From positions 28,499,446 through 28,563,445 of the forward strand of contig NC_133899.1 in the NCBI RefSeq assembly GCF_964199755.1: a stretch of 64,000 bases of DNA. The letters are read 5' to 3'. How positions within the stretch are numbered: the first letter of the stretch is position 1; each line of letters starts with the position of its first letter. This document shows, in pieces, positions 1-12,400 of the stretch. Both the position numbers and the translations under genes were made by a program. Under the pieces are notes generated by a model. It worked only from the letters and a program-made list of their open reading frames with translations, did not search any database and was not told the DNA's origin. The DNA is from Larus michahellis (lineage: Eukaryota > Chordata > Aves > Charadriiformes > Laridae).

Positions 1-3000
1 CTTCCTCCATTTCTGCAAGGGACCACAATTGAGTTTCTCTCCCCAAAATCCTTTTGGGCAATTCACTCTTGATGCAAAGCAGCTAAAAGGAAGGGCAGTG
101 TTGGGGTGAAGCCCAAGCATCCTGCTGGCTCCCAGGGGCCTCTGTAGGCTCAGGTCCAGCCAGACTCCATGTGACCTTGGGCAAACCCTTTCATCTCTGC
201 CCGCCCCGGTTGCCCATCCCTAAGCCAGGCAGAGCAGCAGGTCCTTGGTCCGGGCATTGCGAAGGGCTCACTGGGTGGCTCGCTGCTCTCCTACCTTGCC
301 CGCCCGGCCACCATGGGGACCAGGAGACTTTCACATGCGAAAGGATCTGCAAGCTTGGCTCCTTATGTAGCCCAGACATTTGTAAGCTCACCAGGCATTG
401 TCTGGCTTGCAGCGTGGAAAGATTACAGCCAGCAAGATACTTTATCTCTGTACATTTATTTTTTTGCCTGCTTCACTTGCTTTGGGAGAAATTGCTGCAC
501 AGTGAGATCACTGGATTTTCCTCTGGCTTGTAATGCAGCACAAGGATATTTTTAACACTTTTTTCCTCTTTATTTTTTTGAGAATGCTTTGCAGAAGTCA
601 GTGCACTATTGGGTCTTCCTCAGCAAACCACCATGTCGTTGCTTTTGCTCCCTGTGTACGTGTTTGTATTTTTAGTGCTGCTTTCTGCAAGATGCAAATC
701 AAGCCCTTGCTCCATCACTTTCTGCGTGTGCTGGCGGTGAATGGCTCATTTGATTCCTCTCCCCGGCAAGATGGCATGGAGCATTTTTCTCAAATGAATG
801 TGGCTTTTCAAGAGGGCGCGTCCCGTTCCTGGCGGAATTCGTTTTTCCCCTTCACACATATTACGTGATCCATGGGACTCTACAAAAGCCACGCAAAATA
901 GGCCCGTGCTTGTCAGGCTGGCAAGCTGTCACTTCGCATCGGCGGGCTGCTGCCTTTAAATCCCTGTGACAGCAAGTCCTGTGACCCCATTCCTCTCAGA
1001 CGGCTCGCGTTCGACAGCTGCTGCCAACAATGATAATTATTGTTGTTATAGATAAGCTTCTAGCTTTCACTGGCCCCTTTCCCATCAAGTCGTCTGAGAA
1101 GCTGTTTTCTTCTGGTGCCCCGTGCTTGCTCTCTGCCAATGCTGGGGCAGTCTCTTGTTCTTGGCACTGGGTTTTGGTGATTCCTGAGAAAAGCTTTTTC
1201 AGCTTCTTTTTTTTTTTTTCCTTAAATCTGTTCTATTATTGACTTTGCTTTTAACAAGCAGGGCTTACAAAAGTCAACCTCATCTTTCACCGCCCTCCTG
1301 GAGATAGTCATGGTGGAAAGCGTGCACTTCAGGTGTCACTTTGGCTTTGGATGAGGAGTAGCTACCTACCCCTTCTCCCGGGAGCATTTTTGCCTCCCAG
1401 GAATCCCCCCAAATGTCCGAACCAAGCCAGTGTCTGTTTTTCACTGTGACGGGGATTGATGTGACATTTGTTGGCAATCTTGGCTCTTGTGTCCCTGCTT
1501 GGGTATAAAAGAAGTCCTCCTGCAGCTTCATACCCGACATCAGGTCATGTCCATCCCAGCCACTGCCCTCGTACAGGACAGGTAGGGTGTCCCCAGGACA
1601 AGGCTGCTTATCACTGCAAGCAGCAGAGGGGATGTTTTCCATGGATCTTGGGTTTGCTCCTTGTACAGCAACCGTAGCAATAGTCCTGGGCGCTGCTCAG
1701 CTCAATCTTTGAGCTTCCTCCCCTGGCTGAGGGTGGGATTTTAAATCACTCATTAAACCCTCTCTTGGGGAGCTCACTCGAGCGTGAGGTGAGAGAGGAC
1801 CAGGTATAGGACAAGAGATAAGGGCTCATAAGGAACAAATATTTACTTGACAAGCCTGTAAGGTCCACATACCTCGATAAATCAAATCCTTTACTCCAGC
1901 CTTGAGCAAAAGATTTCAAGCTAAACTGAGCCCTTGCTACCCTGGTCTTAGAGACAACACCCTCCCTGCTTTAGCTTCATCTTCCAAAAGCCAGCTCCAT
2001 GGTTTCAGTCTGCTTCCTGAAGAGATGTTCGGCTGAAAAATACCCTCCTCGTTTAATTACTTAGAGTGATCAAGTCAGCTCCCAATCTTCTTTTCGATCT
2101 GCTGATCAGGTTGACTTCCAAGGTCTCACATCCCAGCGTAGGGTTTGTTTCTGGTTTCAGCTCATTCCTTTGAGCCACATCCAATGTTTCAGCATCCCTT
2201 GGCAGCACTGATCACCAAGACTGGGACGATAGGTTTCCTTAAAGCCCATGAACAGGTCTTTTCAACCATGCAACTTCCTGTGCATGAAAGCACAGGGGAT
2301 TTATTTTATTTATATCTATTGCAATGACTTTAACCGTCACTGGAAGCTGGGCAAGGGATAGGATGTTGGCAGACAGAGTTGCAGGAGTTTCTGGGCTCTC
2401 CCTCTTTTGCATTTAGTTTATTCTACTAAGTGCAATGCAAAAACATGAAGAAAAATATGGTGGGTTTGCAATCAAAGTCCTTGCAGGGAGTGGTCACAGG
2501 GAGTGCTGCAGGCATATTAAACTGTAATTGATGGCTGCTCCATCTTCAGTTCCTCTTATGTGAAGTGGAGGAAGAAAAAGGTGGAAGGGGGCTGGTTTCC
2601 AACTGTTAGTGTTGGAAGCACGTTGAATTCTGCCCCCCTCGGTCCCCAGAAAAAAAGCTGATGGGTTTCCTGGGATGCTGAGCATCTGCTTCTCCAAATT
2701 TTGGACTCCTTTCTCTTTCTTCCTAGAGAGACACTCGCAGCGAAGGCGGCTGGGAGGGGTGGGGAAGGCAATGTTCAAATCCAAGAAAAACAGCAGAAAT
2801 TGGCCCAGTTTTCCTTAGGGGTTGCAGCAATGGGTTTAGGAGCAGTGCTGAGCTGAATCCTGAGCTCAGCCTGAGCTGTGCTGCCGACAGGGAGGGTGGC
2901 CCCTGCTGGCCCCGTGGCCCTTGGGGATGCTGGGACTGCAGGAGCAGCATTGGTACGGGCAAGAGTTACGTATAAAAGTTATTTACTTTTAATACATGTA

Positions 3001-3371
3001 TAATACTGTATAATGTATATATACTTATACAGTATATATATTATACATATATAATGTATAATACTTAGGATACTTACATAAAATACTGTAAAACAGGGGA
3101 TGGCAGCTGCAGTGTGGGGAGAGGGAATTGGCTGGTGGGGTTTGACACCCCCCCTGTTTGCAGCAGGGCTGCTCTGTGCTGTGCCTTGGCAGAGCATAGT
3201 CCTGCCGTGTCTCACACTTCTTCCTTCATAACACACTGCATAGTGTAATTTGTAATGTTGCTGCTGGCTGGGAGTTAAGCTGTTCAACTTGGAGGGGTGT
3301 GTAGGAAATGCTCATCGACTCTGCGTGATTACTGGGCTGGGAATAACTCTCCTTCCCCCTTTACCTCCCAG
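1..3371 (+). other. DAAM1: DAAM1 intron (left part truncated by window edge)
   Basis: No stretch here reads as a formin exon in any frame, so I take it as one intron or part of one. It contains a TA-rich tract at 2979-3075 and nothing else I can name. Confidence 0.7.
2979..3075. repeat. TA-rich low-complexity tract
   Basis: Alternating TA/TATAC steps with several self-complementary stretches, for example around 3027-3062. It lies inside a DAAM1 intron, 300 bases before an exon. Confidence 0.75.
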
Positions 3372-3456
3372 GCTGAAACTCTCGAACGATGAGATCAAAC
3401 GAGCTATTTTGACGATGGATGAGCAGGAGGACCTCCCGAAAGACATGCTGGAGCAG
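3372..3456 (+). CDS. DAAM1: DAAM1 exon (FH2, [13 protein letters not shown])
   Basis: Acceptor is cccag; the donor is gtgggc. The first base completes a codon from the exon to the left, followed by 28 codons ending DMLEQ at phase 0. This is the leftmost DAAM1 exon in the window. Confidence 0.93.
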
Positions 3457-6400
3457 GTGGGCAACGCGTCCTGTGCTCTTCCATGGTTGCCTAATGCTAA
3501 GACCACACTGTGCAAGGTGCTCGGGACCAATCCGCAGCTTTGAGAAGTGTGTCAGGGCCCCAGATTATTTACCAACCGCATGTTGAAAAAACACTCAAGT
3601 GAGCTGCAGGAACGGGAAAGCAGCTTGGTCACAGCATCAGTGTCGGGAGCAGCATGGCCTCCATGTGCCTTGACTACCTGGGTCTGCCCTGGGACCCCAA
3701 GGCTGAGCCAGTTGCCTGTTTTGTGGCTGCAGCTTGAAGTTTGTGCTTGGTAGGGGGTTATTTTTGAAAGATTGTTCAGCGTTTGTGCAGTTCTCAAAAA
3801 GGGAATCCCATTTTTCACCCCATCTGAATCCCTTTGGAAGCATTTTAGTCACCTGTCCTTAAAGCTGAGCTGGTAATTGCACTTTCAGCAGACACATGGG
3901 AGGATTCGTTGCACAAAATTTCCATCTGCAAACAGGTAGAGCTGCAGCAAATAAGAGTCTCTGACATGTCCTCTGGCAGAGCTAATGTTGAAAACTCCTT
4001 GGAGCAGACAGAGTGATGGCAGGGCCGACACTAATGTGATGGGGTGATGGAAGGAAGGTCACAGGGGCAATGAATACACGTATTTTGTAGGTGGTCTCAG
4101 GGTCACTGTCTGTACATGTTGAAAAGGTAGTAGATTCAAGCAAATAAGTCGCCGTTTTGCTCCTGAAAAACTGTGTATGGACCTCATGTCCACAAGTGTG
4201 CTTTCCCTTGTTTAGCTCCTGAAGTTTGTTCCTGAAAAGGGTGACATTGACCTCCTGGAAGAGCATAAGCACGAGCTGGACCGTATGGCCAAGGCTGACC
4301 GTTTCCTCTTCGAAATGAGCAGGTTGGTGGCCCAGGAGACACGTGTTTTGGCCTGTGGCTGCACAGGCTGGTTGCAAGGCAGCTGTTTGATGGAGCCTGG
4401 TTGGGAGGCCCTGCTTGCTTTTTTTCACATCAAGAAATAAGAGGGACAAAGCATGGTGCTCTCACCCATAAGGATCACTTGTGATGCTGTGCTCCTAAAA
4501 TCGGGGTTGTGCATCCCAGACAAGCAGCAGCTGGATGGAGCAGGGGGGAGAGAGATTGGGAAATGGATCCTCTGGAGACATTTGTTGGCTTCCCAGAGGA
4601 TGTCCCGTCACATTTCCCTTCTTGTTTGGATTAGAAAAGCTCAGTCTGTCAGAAGTCTGTGAAAGACTGCATCATCTGCATCATGGCCCGGGTAGCAAGT
4701 GCTGTTTGAATGATAACAACACTGTAGTGATGCTCCTTTCTCCTTCACACGAACGTATCCTAATGAATGCTAAAGACTGATGTGTGTAAGTTTTGCCCTG
4801 CTGTGTAGGTAAGTCCCACTCCTCACCTCAGGAATGACTTGTCCCTGGGGATCCTGAGAATATATGAGATGGAAAGGAAATCTCATTTCTTCCTGCTTCT
4901 GGTAGCAATGATTTAAGGCTTAGAAATCTTCAGGGATCAGTAATCTTATCTTTTGCATGTACATCCTCCAAAGGTGCTGGTTTAAAATCTTGAAGCTCCT
5001 TATTTAAATCCAACTGAGTATTGAGCTCCTTCAATTTCTTAGCTGAACTTCAAGCAAGTCACTTGTTTGCAAAGTCAGTGAGTTTCACAATCTGAGATTG
5101 TACTAGGAGATCAAAAATAGAAATGTTTCTGTCCTCCCTGAGAAATGCACCAATGAACACCAGGGCAATGCACCGTGTAGTTGCTGAGTGTCAAAGACAG
5201 GCAGGACGGAGCTGTGAAGTTCAGACCTGAGCCCTCGGGGCTGGAAGAGGCTCAGAATTAGCTTTCCTATCGCAGATCACCTTTCTTCTTCACAGTCTCT
5301 TGCCCAAGTGTTGCTCCCATGCCTCCATCTTTTGGAAAGCACAACGTACTGATGCAAATATTTTCCTTGATTTCCAGCATGGCTTTTTAATTTGCCCTGT
5401 GTTCTGTAACCGAGCGTGATGTCTTTGTCACCTCTGATTAGTACAACGACAGCGTAGCTCATGACCTTGTCTGGGAGCACGTCTCCTTTGGGTCCTTGGT
5501 CTAAATGACTCAAATCAGACTGCCATTTGCGTACAAGTGAGATCTTGTTTAGCCTAAATACAATTGACATGAGCAGAGCCGTCCCTGACTTGCCCAGGAA
5601 AGGGCTGGATTGGGCTGTGTTTGGTGGCTTTCCAGCCCAGGCCATCATTTTGAGGATCTGAAGGTCCAGTTTTGTTAGTGCTGGTAGTTGGTGTGCCTGT
5701 CTCCAGCCACAGCTCATCACAAAGCCATTGGGAGCCCAGACCTCATCAGCATCTTTGCTAAGGAGTGGTAAAAGAACTGTTTATAGCAATAGGGTGTAAA
5801 AATGCACTTGTTGAACCTGCTGAGTTAAGGATAGCCTCAAGCACATGCTTAAGAGCCCACCTGGATCCACCCCAGGACAGCTGTAGCTTCAGTTGTCATT
5901 TTTCCCAGCGAGCATCAGGGAGAAATGTCGTCATTATTATTTAATCACCATGGCTCAAGTGTGCTTTGTGAGCACAGCTGCGAGCAGCAGAGCAACTGAG
6001 CTCTGCCTGGAGCAAGCAAAGCTCAACCCGCACCTCTCTTTGTTTTCCAGGATAAACCATTATCAGCAAAGGTTGCAGTCCCTCTACTTCAAGAAGAAGT
6101 TTGCAGAGAGAGTTGCAGAAGTCAAACCCAAGGTTGAAGGCAAGTGACCAGACCTGCTATGGGGCTCTGTGTTAGTACAGGGAGCACTCATAGAAAGAGC
6201 ATCACTCTGTGCCAGGGCAAGCCTGATCTGCACGGAGGTTGCAGTGACACAGGGGAAGGGAGGGAGTTGTGGTTACTCTTTGGCAATAGGGGCACTGAAG
6301 GGGTCGCTGCAAGAAAAGGGGACTGGTGTGCTGCCATGGCAGGGGGTAATGTCCCACACCTCTCTGCTTTCAGCCATCCGCGCTGGCTCCAAGGCGGTGC

Positions 6401-9400
6401 TGCAGAGCAGCAGCCTCCAGCAGCTGCTGGAGGTGGTCCTGGCCTTTGGGAACTACATGAACAAGGGCCAGAGGGGCAACGCCTTCGGGTTTAAGATCTC
6501 CAGCCTCAACAAGATCGCAGACACCAAGTCCAGCATTGACAAGTGAGCAGCCCCTCCGCTCGTCCTCAGTAGCGTCCGCGGGCCCTAGGGATGTTGGGGC
6601 ATTGGAGGGGCCATTAGTGTTGCCTCTGGGACATGGGTAGGTGGAAGCTGTCCCCTCCCTCCTGCTGCCCCATCTGGCACATCGGATGATGCAAATGTCC
6701 ATTTTTTGAGCAGGACAGATTTCCAGGGAAGCTGAGCTGCAGATCAGCACGGGGATTGATGGGGGCTTTCCTTCCCGGGCTGGCTAAACAGCAGCCAAGG
6801 CTGATTAGGAGTATCATCCCCCAAATGTTTTTTCCTCCCCTTTGAAGAAGCTAAGAGCTGTCGTGCTGTGGTGCAGTGTCCAGAGGAGGGGTCCCAGGGG
6901 CTCCTCTCCACAGGAACCCTCAAGCTGCTGCAGCCATCACTGGTTTGCTCTCCCCATACCAAGCTCCATGCACACAGCGAGAGAAGCTGGGTCAGGTTTC
7001 AAACCTGCCTGGCATCATCCATCAGTAAAGACAGTGGAGGATGGGAGCGGTAGTGCTCAAGTCACCTCCGCTGGGTCCTTCCTGTGGAGGACCCTTGCTT
7101 GCAGGGACCAGGCTGCTTTGCAATGTGGCCGTGCATGGGACAGACCCATCCCATGTCCCTTAGACAGGCAGCAGCATCCTTGCAGAAATCCCAAAATAGT
7201 TTATTACCAGGGTTGGGATTTAACCAATGTTTTCAACTGAGCTCTTGGCTCCCCGTGGTGCCACCATGCTGACCTCACCGCTCCTCTCTCCTAGGAACAT
7301 CACCCTTCTGCACTATCTCATCACTATCGTTGAAAAGAAATATCCCAAAGTCCTCCACCTGCATGAGGAGCTGCGAGACATCCCGCAGGCAGCCAAAGTC
7401 AAGTAAGCAGGGATTTAGGTGGCACATAGGGAGCACCGGGAGCACCTCTCCCCTCGCTTCAGCCTGCCTTTCTGTGTCACCCTCCCTTGCTTGCGCTCCT
7501 GGTCAGATCCTGGCCACTGGGCTGGGCCCTGTACTGTGGCCACGCTGGCCCTAGAGCAGCCTGGGAGGCTGGACCAAACATCACCTGGCTTTAAATATCA
7601 GCCCTTGCAGCAAAGGGCTGCGAGCCTCAGACCTTGAGGGAGGGGAGCTGCTTGGAGCCAGCCGTTTCCTGTTGTTATCTCACTGCAGAAGCATTTAATT
7701 AATTTCTAATGGTACATTAAGTAATCCGGGAGGAAGCGGTTGCGGTGCGGCTGCAGATAAAGGGCAGCTGTTTATCTGCGTGTGGCAGGGAGGCTTTGCC
7801 TGCAGCATGGGCAGGACCAGGCAGCAGTGCGAGGGGTTCACCTGCCTCCAGGTCCTGCCTGGCCCTCATTTCACCACTGACATCGAGCTTCTGGCATTTG
7901 CAACAACCTTTTAAACGCTGCCTGTCTTCTGGTGACCTGTTTGGAGCAGGCTGCTGCTGTCTCCTTGCCGGCGGAGCCCCCCGTTCAGCAAAGCCCTTAA
8001 ACACACGCTGAACTTTTAAGTACAGGAGCAACTCGCTGTTGCTCTGCGAAGCCCTCAAGTATGTGCTGAAGTCCCTCTGAAATCAATGGGGCTTTGTTTC
8101 CGTTTTAAAGTTCAGCAGGAGCTTACTGGTTTTGCTGCTTTGGGGACCTGAGCAGCAAAGATCCCACATTTCTGCAGTCAGAACACATTTGTGTTAGCCA
8201 CGGACATGAAAAGGGCCTGAAACTGCACGTCTTTAGAGAGGGGATGGCAAATACGCACGGAGTTTATGGCAGCCTGAGGATCTTTCAGGTTTCAAAGTGC
8301 TCTTGTGGCAATAGTGGCTTCCCCGCAGAAGATCTGTAATGTGCAAAGCCAGCATCCTTGTGTTTAAAATGTAAAAAAATTGTCAGCCATATGGATTAAA
8401 CAAAGTGACAGGACAAATCTTGGCATGTGAGGAGGACTGTTTGGCTGCTGCACTCATAGGCATTGGCTGAGAATATGGTTGAGCAGGGCACGCTCCCTCG
8501 CCGGTGCAGGCTCCGGCTTTCTCATGCTCGTGTATCTGCAGCTGTTATACAGATAAACGTATGGGAAAGAAAACATCTGCGTAGAGAATATTTCCCCCCC
8601 TGAACTTTATCATTTCTCTCTAAACTGGACACCATGTGTAATATTTGGGCTTGGTTCAATCTAGAGTGAAACCAAAAAGTTTCTAAAGCTCTGGAAAACT
8701 AAATTCCCCTCAGCCCTGCAGCTGTGAAGCAAAATTGACACCTCTGTCAATCCCACCGCTAGTAATGAACTTCTGGAGCACAGGGCTCCCAAAACTGCAT
8801 TTTCCCAGACTAAACCTGCCAGGAACGCTTGCCCCATGACCCAACGTCAGCGTTTCCAGGGACCCCAGCCCTAGGACAGACACCCCTGGAAAGACGTCAA
8901 GACTGTGGTCATCGAGTCTTTGTGAGAAAGCTTCCACTCAGACGTAGTGGTAGAAATACGTAAGCACTTGAACTTGACGCTCATCAGGGGCTTGAGCCTT
9001 GTGTAAACACAGTCAGTTCCAGACGTGATGATTTATTTTTATTTCTCTATATTTGGGTTGTCTCCCTTTATGAAAGCCTTGCTGCTTGGAAGGATGCTTT
9101 GCATGGCATTCACCTAACTGTGGTTCCCTGAAACATTGTCCGCTGTGCAATGGGACAGCAAGCCTATCTCCTGATGGCCCTCAAGAGGGGAAGAGAAATC
9201 TGTGCCCAACATATCCCTCTTCTGAGCTCTCCTTTTGCTTGGAGAGGTCTGGAGGCTGCTGAGCTTGCTAAGCCTGCACAGTCCCCTTGATTGAAAATAC
9301 AGAAAAGCGCTTTGCTTCAAAAAAGCAACTGCAGCTACTTTGAGATGGGTAGCTGTCTAGCCTAGAGGCTATCAGCCCAATTTATTGCTTAGAACATGCT

Positions 9401-12400
9401 GGTCTGCAAGCAGGAGACAATGTGTGCAGCGCCGGGATCTTTTCAGTGGAAAAACATGGTCGAGTTGGTTAGAGAGCCATAGAATTTGCTGGGGAAGGAT
9501 GAAAATTAACATCCTGCCATTTCCAACAGCATGACCGAGCTGGAGAAAGAAATAAACACTCTGAGGAGCGGCCTGAGAGCGGTGGAGACCGTAAGTATTA
9601 TTTAAATCAAATATAGTCCAGCTTGGCTCCACGCACCGCGACATCCCTCCTTAGGGAGGCAGGCAAGGGAGCTCCCAGCAAAGCTGCTGTTATCTCACAT
9701 CCTGGAGATCTGTTTGTCCTTCCTTCCTGCCCTACACATGCGTCTGTCCTCTTAGGGCTGTTTTGGCATCAAAGTTACCGTATGTGGTTAGGCATGCGCG
9801 TGGTTTATATCTAATAAGCCAAGGGAGGCTGAGTGAGTTTAGTGATGATGCCTGTGGAGGACCTGTGGTGTGCTGAGGGGTCTCCCTTTAGCTGTAAAAC
9901 CACAGAGGGCTGGGGCTCAGGCTGAGCAGCACTTCTGCAGCCCAGCTGGAGTGGTGATGAAATGGTGGAGGTGTCCCGAAGGACTTGCTGTCTTGCTCAA
10001 TTATGCCGCTTCCATGATCTCTCCTGCAGGATTTAGCCTTAAAAGTGTACTGCATGTGTGATACTGTAGAACAGGGTAATCCATGGCCTCACATATGGTA
10101 GGCGGAAGCAGCAGTGGCCGTGCAGCAAGCACCCACGGCACTGATGCAGGCACTCACCCAACAGCCCTGACAGAGGCCGATGGTATTTGTGTCCCTCCAT
10201 CAGCCAGGGCCTGACCAGATTTACTTTTTTTTCCCCAAAGGAGCTGGACTTCCAGAAGTCTCAGGTTCAGCAAACAGGTGACAAGTTTGTGTCTGTCGTC
10301 AGCCAGTTCATCACATTAGCCAGCTTCAGTTTCTCGGATGTCGAAGATCTTCTGATGGAAGCGAAAGAGCTGGTAAGGTCACCAACGTCCTTGAGATCTG
10401 GGTAGCATTTCAGCCTTTCCTCCAGCCAACGGGGGAGGGATGGTCCTGGCCTTCCCAGAGCACATACTGTGTGTTAACATCTCAGATACCTCCCCCCATG
10501 CGAGTGTCCTGCCGAGATCCTGACATGAGGAAAGTGCTGGGCTGCTCTTCATGGTTTGTTTGAAGTGGGTGTGTGGGTACATCTCTGTCTCTAGGGCCTT
10601 TTTCCTGCTTCACAACCCAGCATGCCAGGGGTTCACAGGTCAGGCCAACAGACTGCTTCTGGGACACAAGATGTGCTGTAGAAAGCCCCTGGCAGGGGCT
10701 AGCCATGGGAGAGTTGTGTCCATCCGGGGAGGAGATGATAGGTCATTTGTGAGGATCTGAGTGTTGGTGAAGAGCTCTCACTCAAGCCTAGAGAGCTTGC
10801 TTTGCTTTCTGTGTCTTAAAATGGAAATATCCCAGTTTTGGTGGCTTTAGAGTTAAGACTGCGGCAGCTTGGGCATCTTGGCCAATGAAGGCTGAAGATG
10901 GCAGGAAAGCAGGATGTTCTGTCTGGTGTTGTCAGAAGAGGAGGAAAAAATGCAACCAGGTCTTCAGGCTGGACGTGAGGTCACCCAGAGGTTGATATCA
11001 ACGAGCTGGGTGACCCCACTTCTATAGGGCAAAATAACATCCGATGCATAACTTCAGTCTGAGACCTGCCCAGCTCTTCTCTCCAAAGAAGGAGAGGAGC
11101 TCAGTGACATCAGTTGAGGCCAACTTCAGACCTGGTTAGAGAAGGTACTTAAAAGATTCACCTTCCCCAGAGTAATGCCTTGGTGAGTGCTTTGTAGCCA
11201 CGTGCAATGACCTCTTGCCATGTTGTCCTTTTCTCCCTACCAGGCTGGCTTAAATCACAGCAATGGGGTGGCCATTGGCTGACATCTCTGACTCCCAGGC
11301 ACCTTTTGCTTTCCCTGTTTCAACAAAGGAGCCCATATCTGGTTTCTGTTTCCTCCAAGAACAATCCTTCAGTATCTCCTCCCTGGCCTGGCCTTCATCT
11401 TGATTGAAGTGGCAGGGAGATAGTCCAGCGCAGGCCACTTTAGAGGTCCCATCCTTCTCCCTCTGCATGAGCTACCTCTGCAAAGACAGAACTTACCAAG
11501 TGCCACCACCACCTTCTCCCTGGTTGTACCAATGTCCAGTTGGCACTGTCCTTCAGACCATCCACCCGTGCTTGGACATTATGATTGACCATTGCCTTCC
11601 TGAGGACATGGCTAACCCAGACCACGCTTTTAAATTGCTGATGGTAATCTGGCAGATTTTCCCTGCAGTGAGTTAGGACTGTGGAGATGGTGACAAATGC
11701 TCTGCTAACTGTATCGTCATCTGCTGATTTGTCTGGATCTGGAGGAGAAGGTGGTCCCCAGCGCCCATCAAAGTCCACTCTGAAGCAATGTGCGGCTGTT
11801 TCCGTGGTTATTGAATAGGTTGAGCTGTGCAAAGTGCACCAGTGCTTTGCTTTTTAAACGTATGTCCAAATTCAAGTCGTGTCAAGTCGTCAAGAAACAT
11901 CATTGTTTTATAAACTTTATATCCTGCGAGGATAACATTTTCAGCCTTTTCCCCTCCACCAGAATCTCCTGTAACATGGCAGAGGATTAAATATCTTGAT
12001 GAAAATCAACAAGAATAACCTCAATTATTTTGACTTATATAGTGGCACCTCTCAGATTCCTCCCTGCATCTTGAAGTGCTAAGTCTCTTAAGTAAACAAA
12101 GAAATAAAAAAATGCCCTAAATGTCTTTTGAAGAGTCTGGGGCACCCCTGCAAATAAAACTAAATCATACAGGCAGGCTTTAAAAATGTTCCTCTCAGTC
12201 TACCCAGCAAAATCAAAGCAACTAATAAATCTGTGCTTTGATTTTGTTTTTCTTTTCTTTTAAGCGTGCTTATCTCCAGAACACACCATCACAATTTTAA
12301 CAAACTTTCTGTGCACAAAGAGTCTCCTTCAAACTGGATATGAGAACAAAGGATGTCAGTCCCGAGGACAACTCATGGACTCCTTGGGGACCAGGACTCA

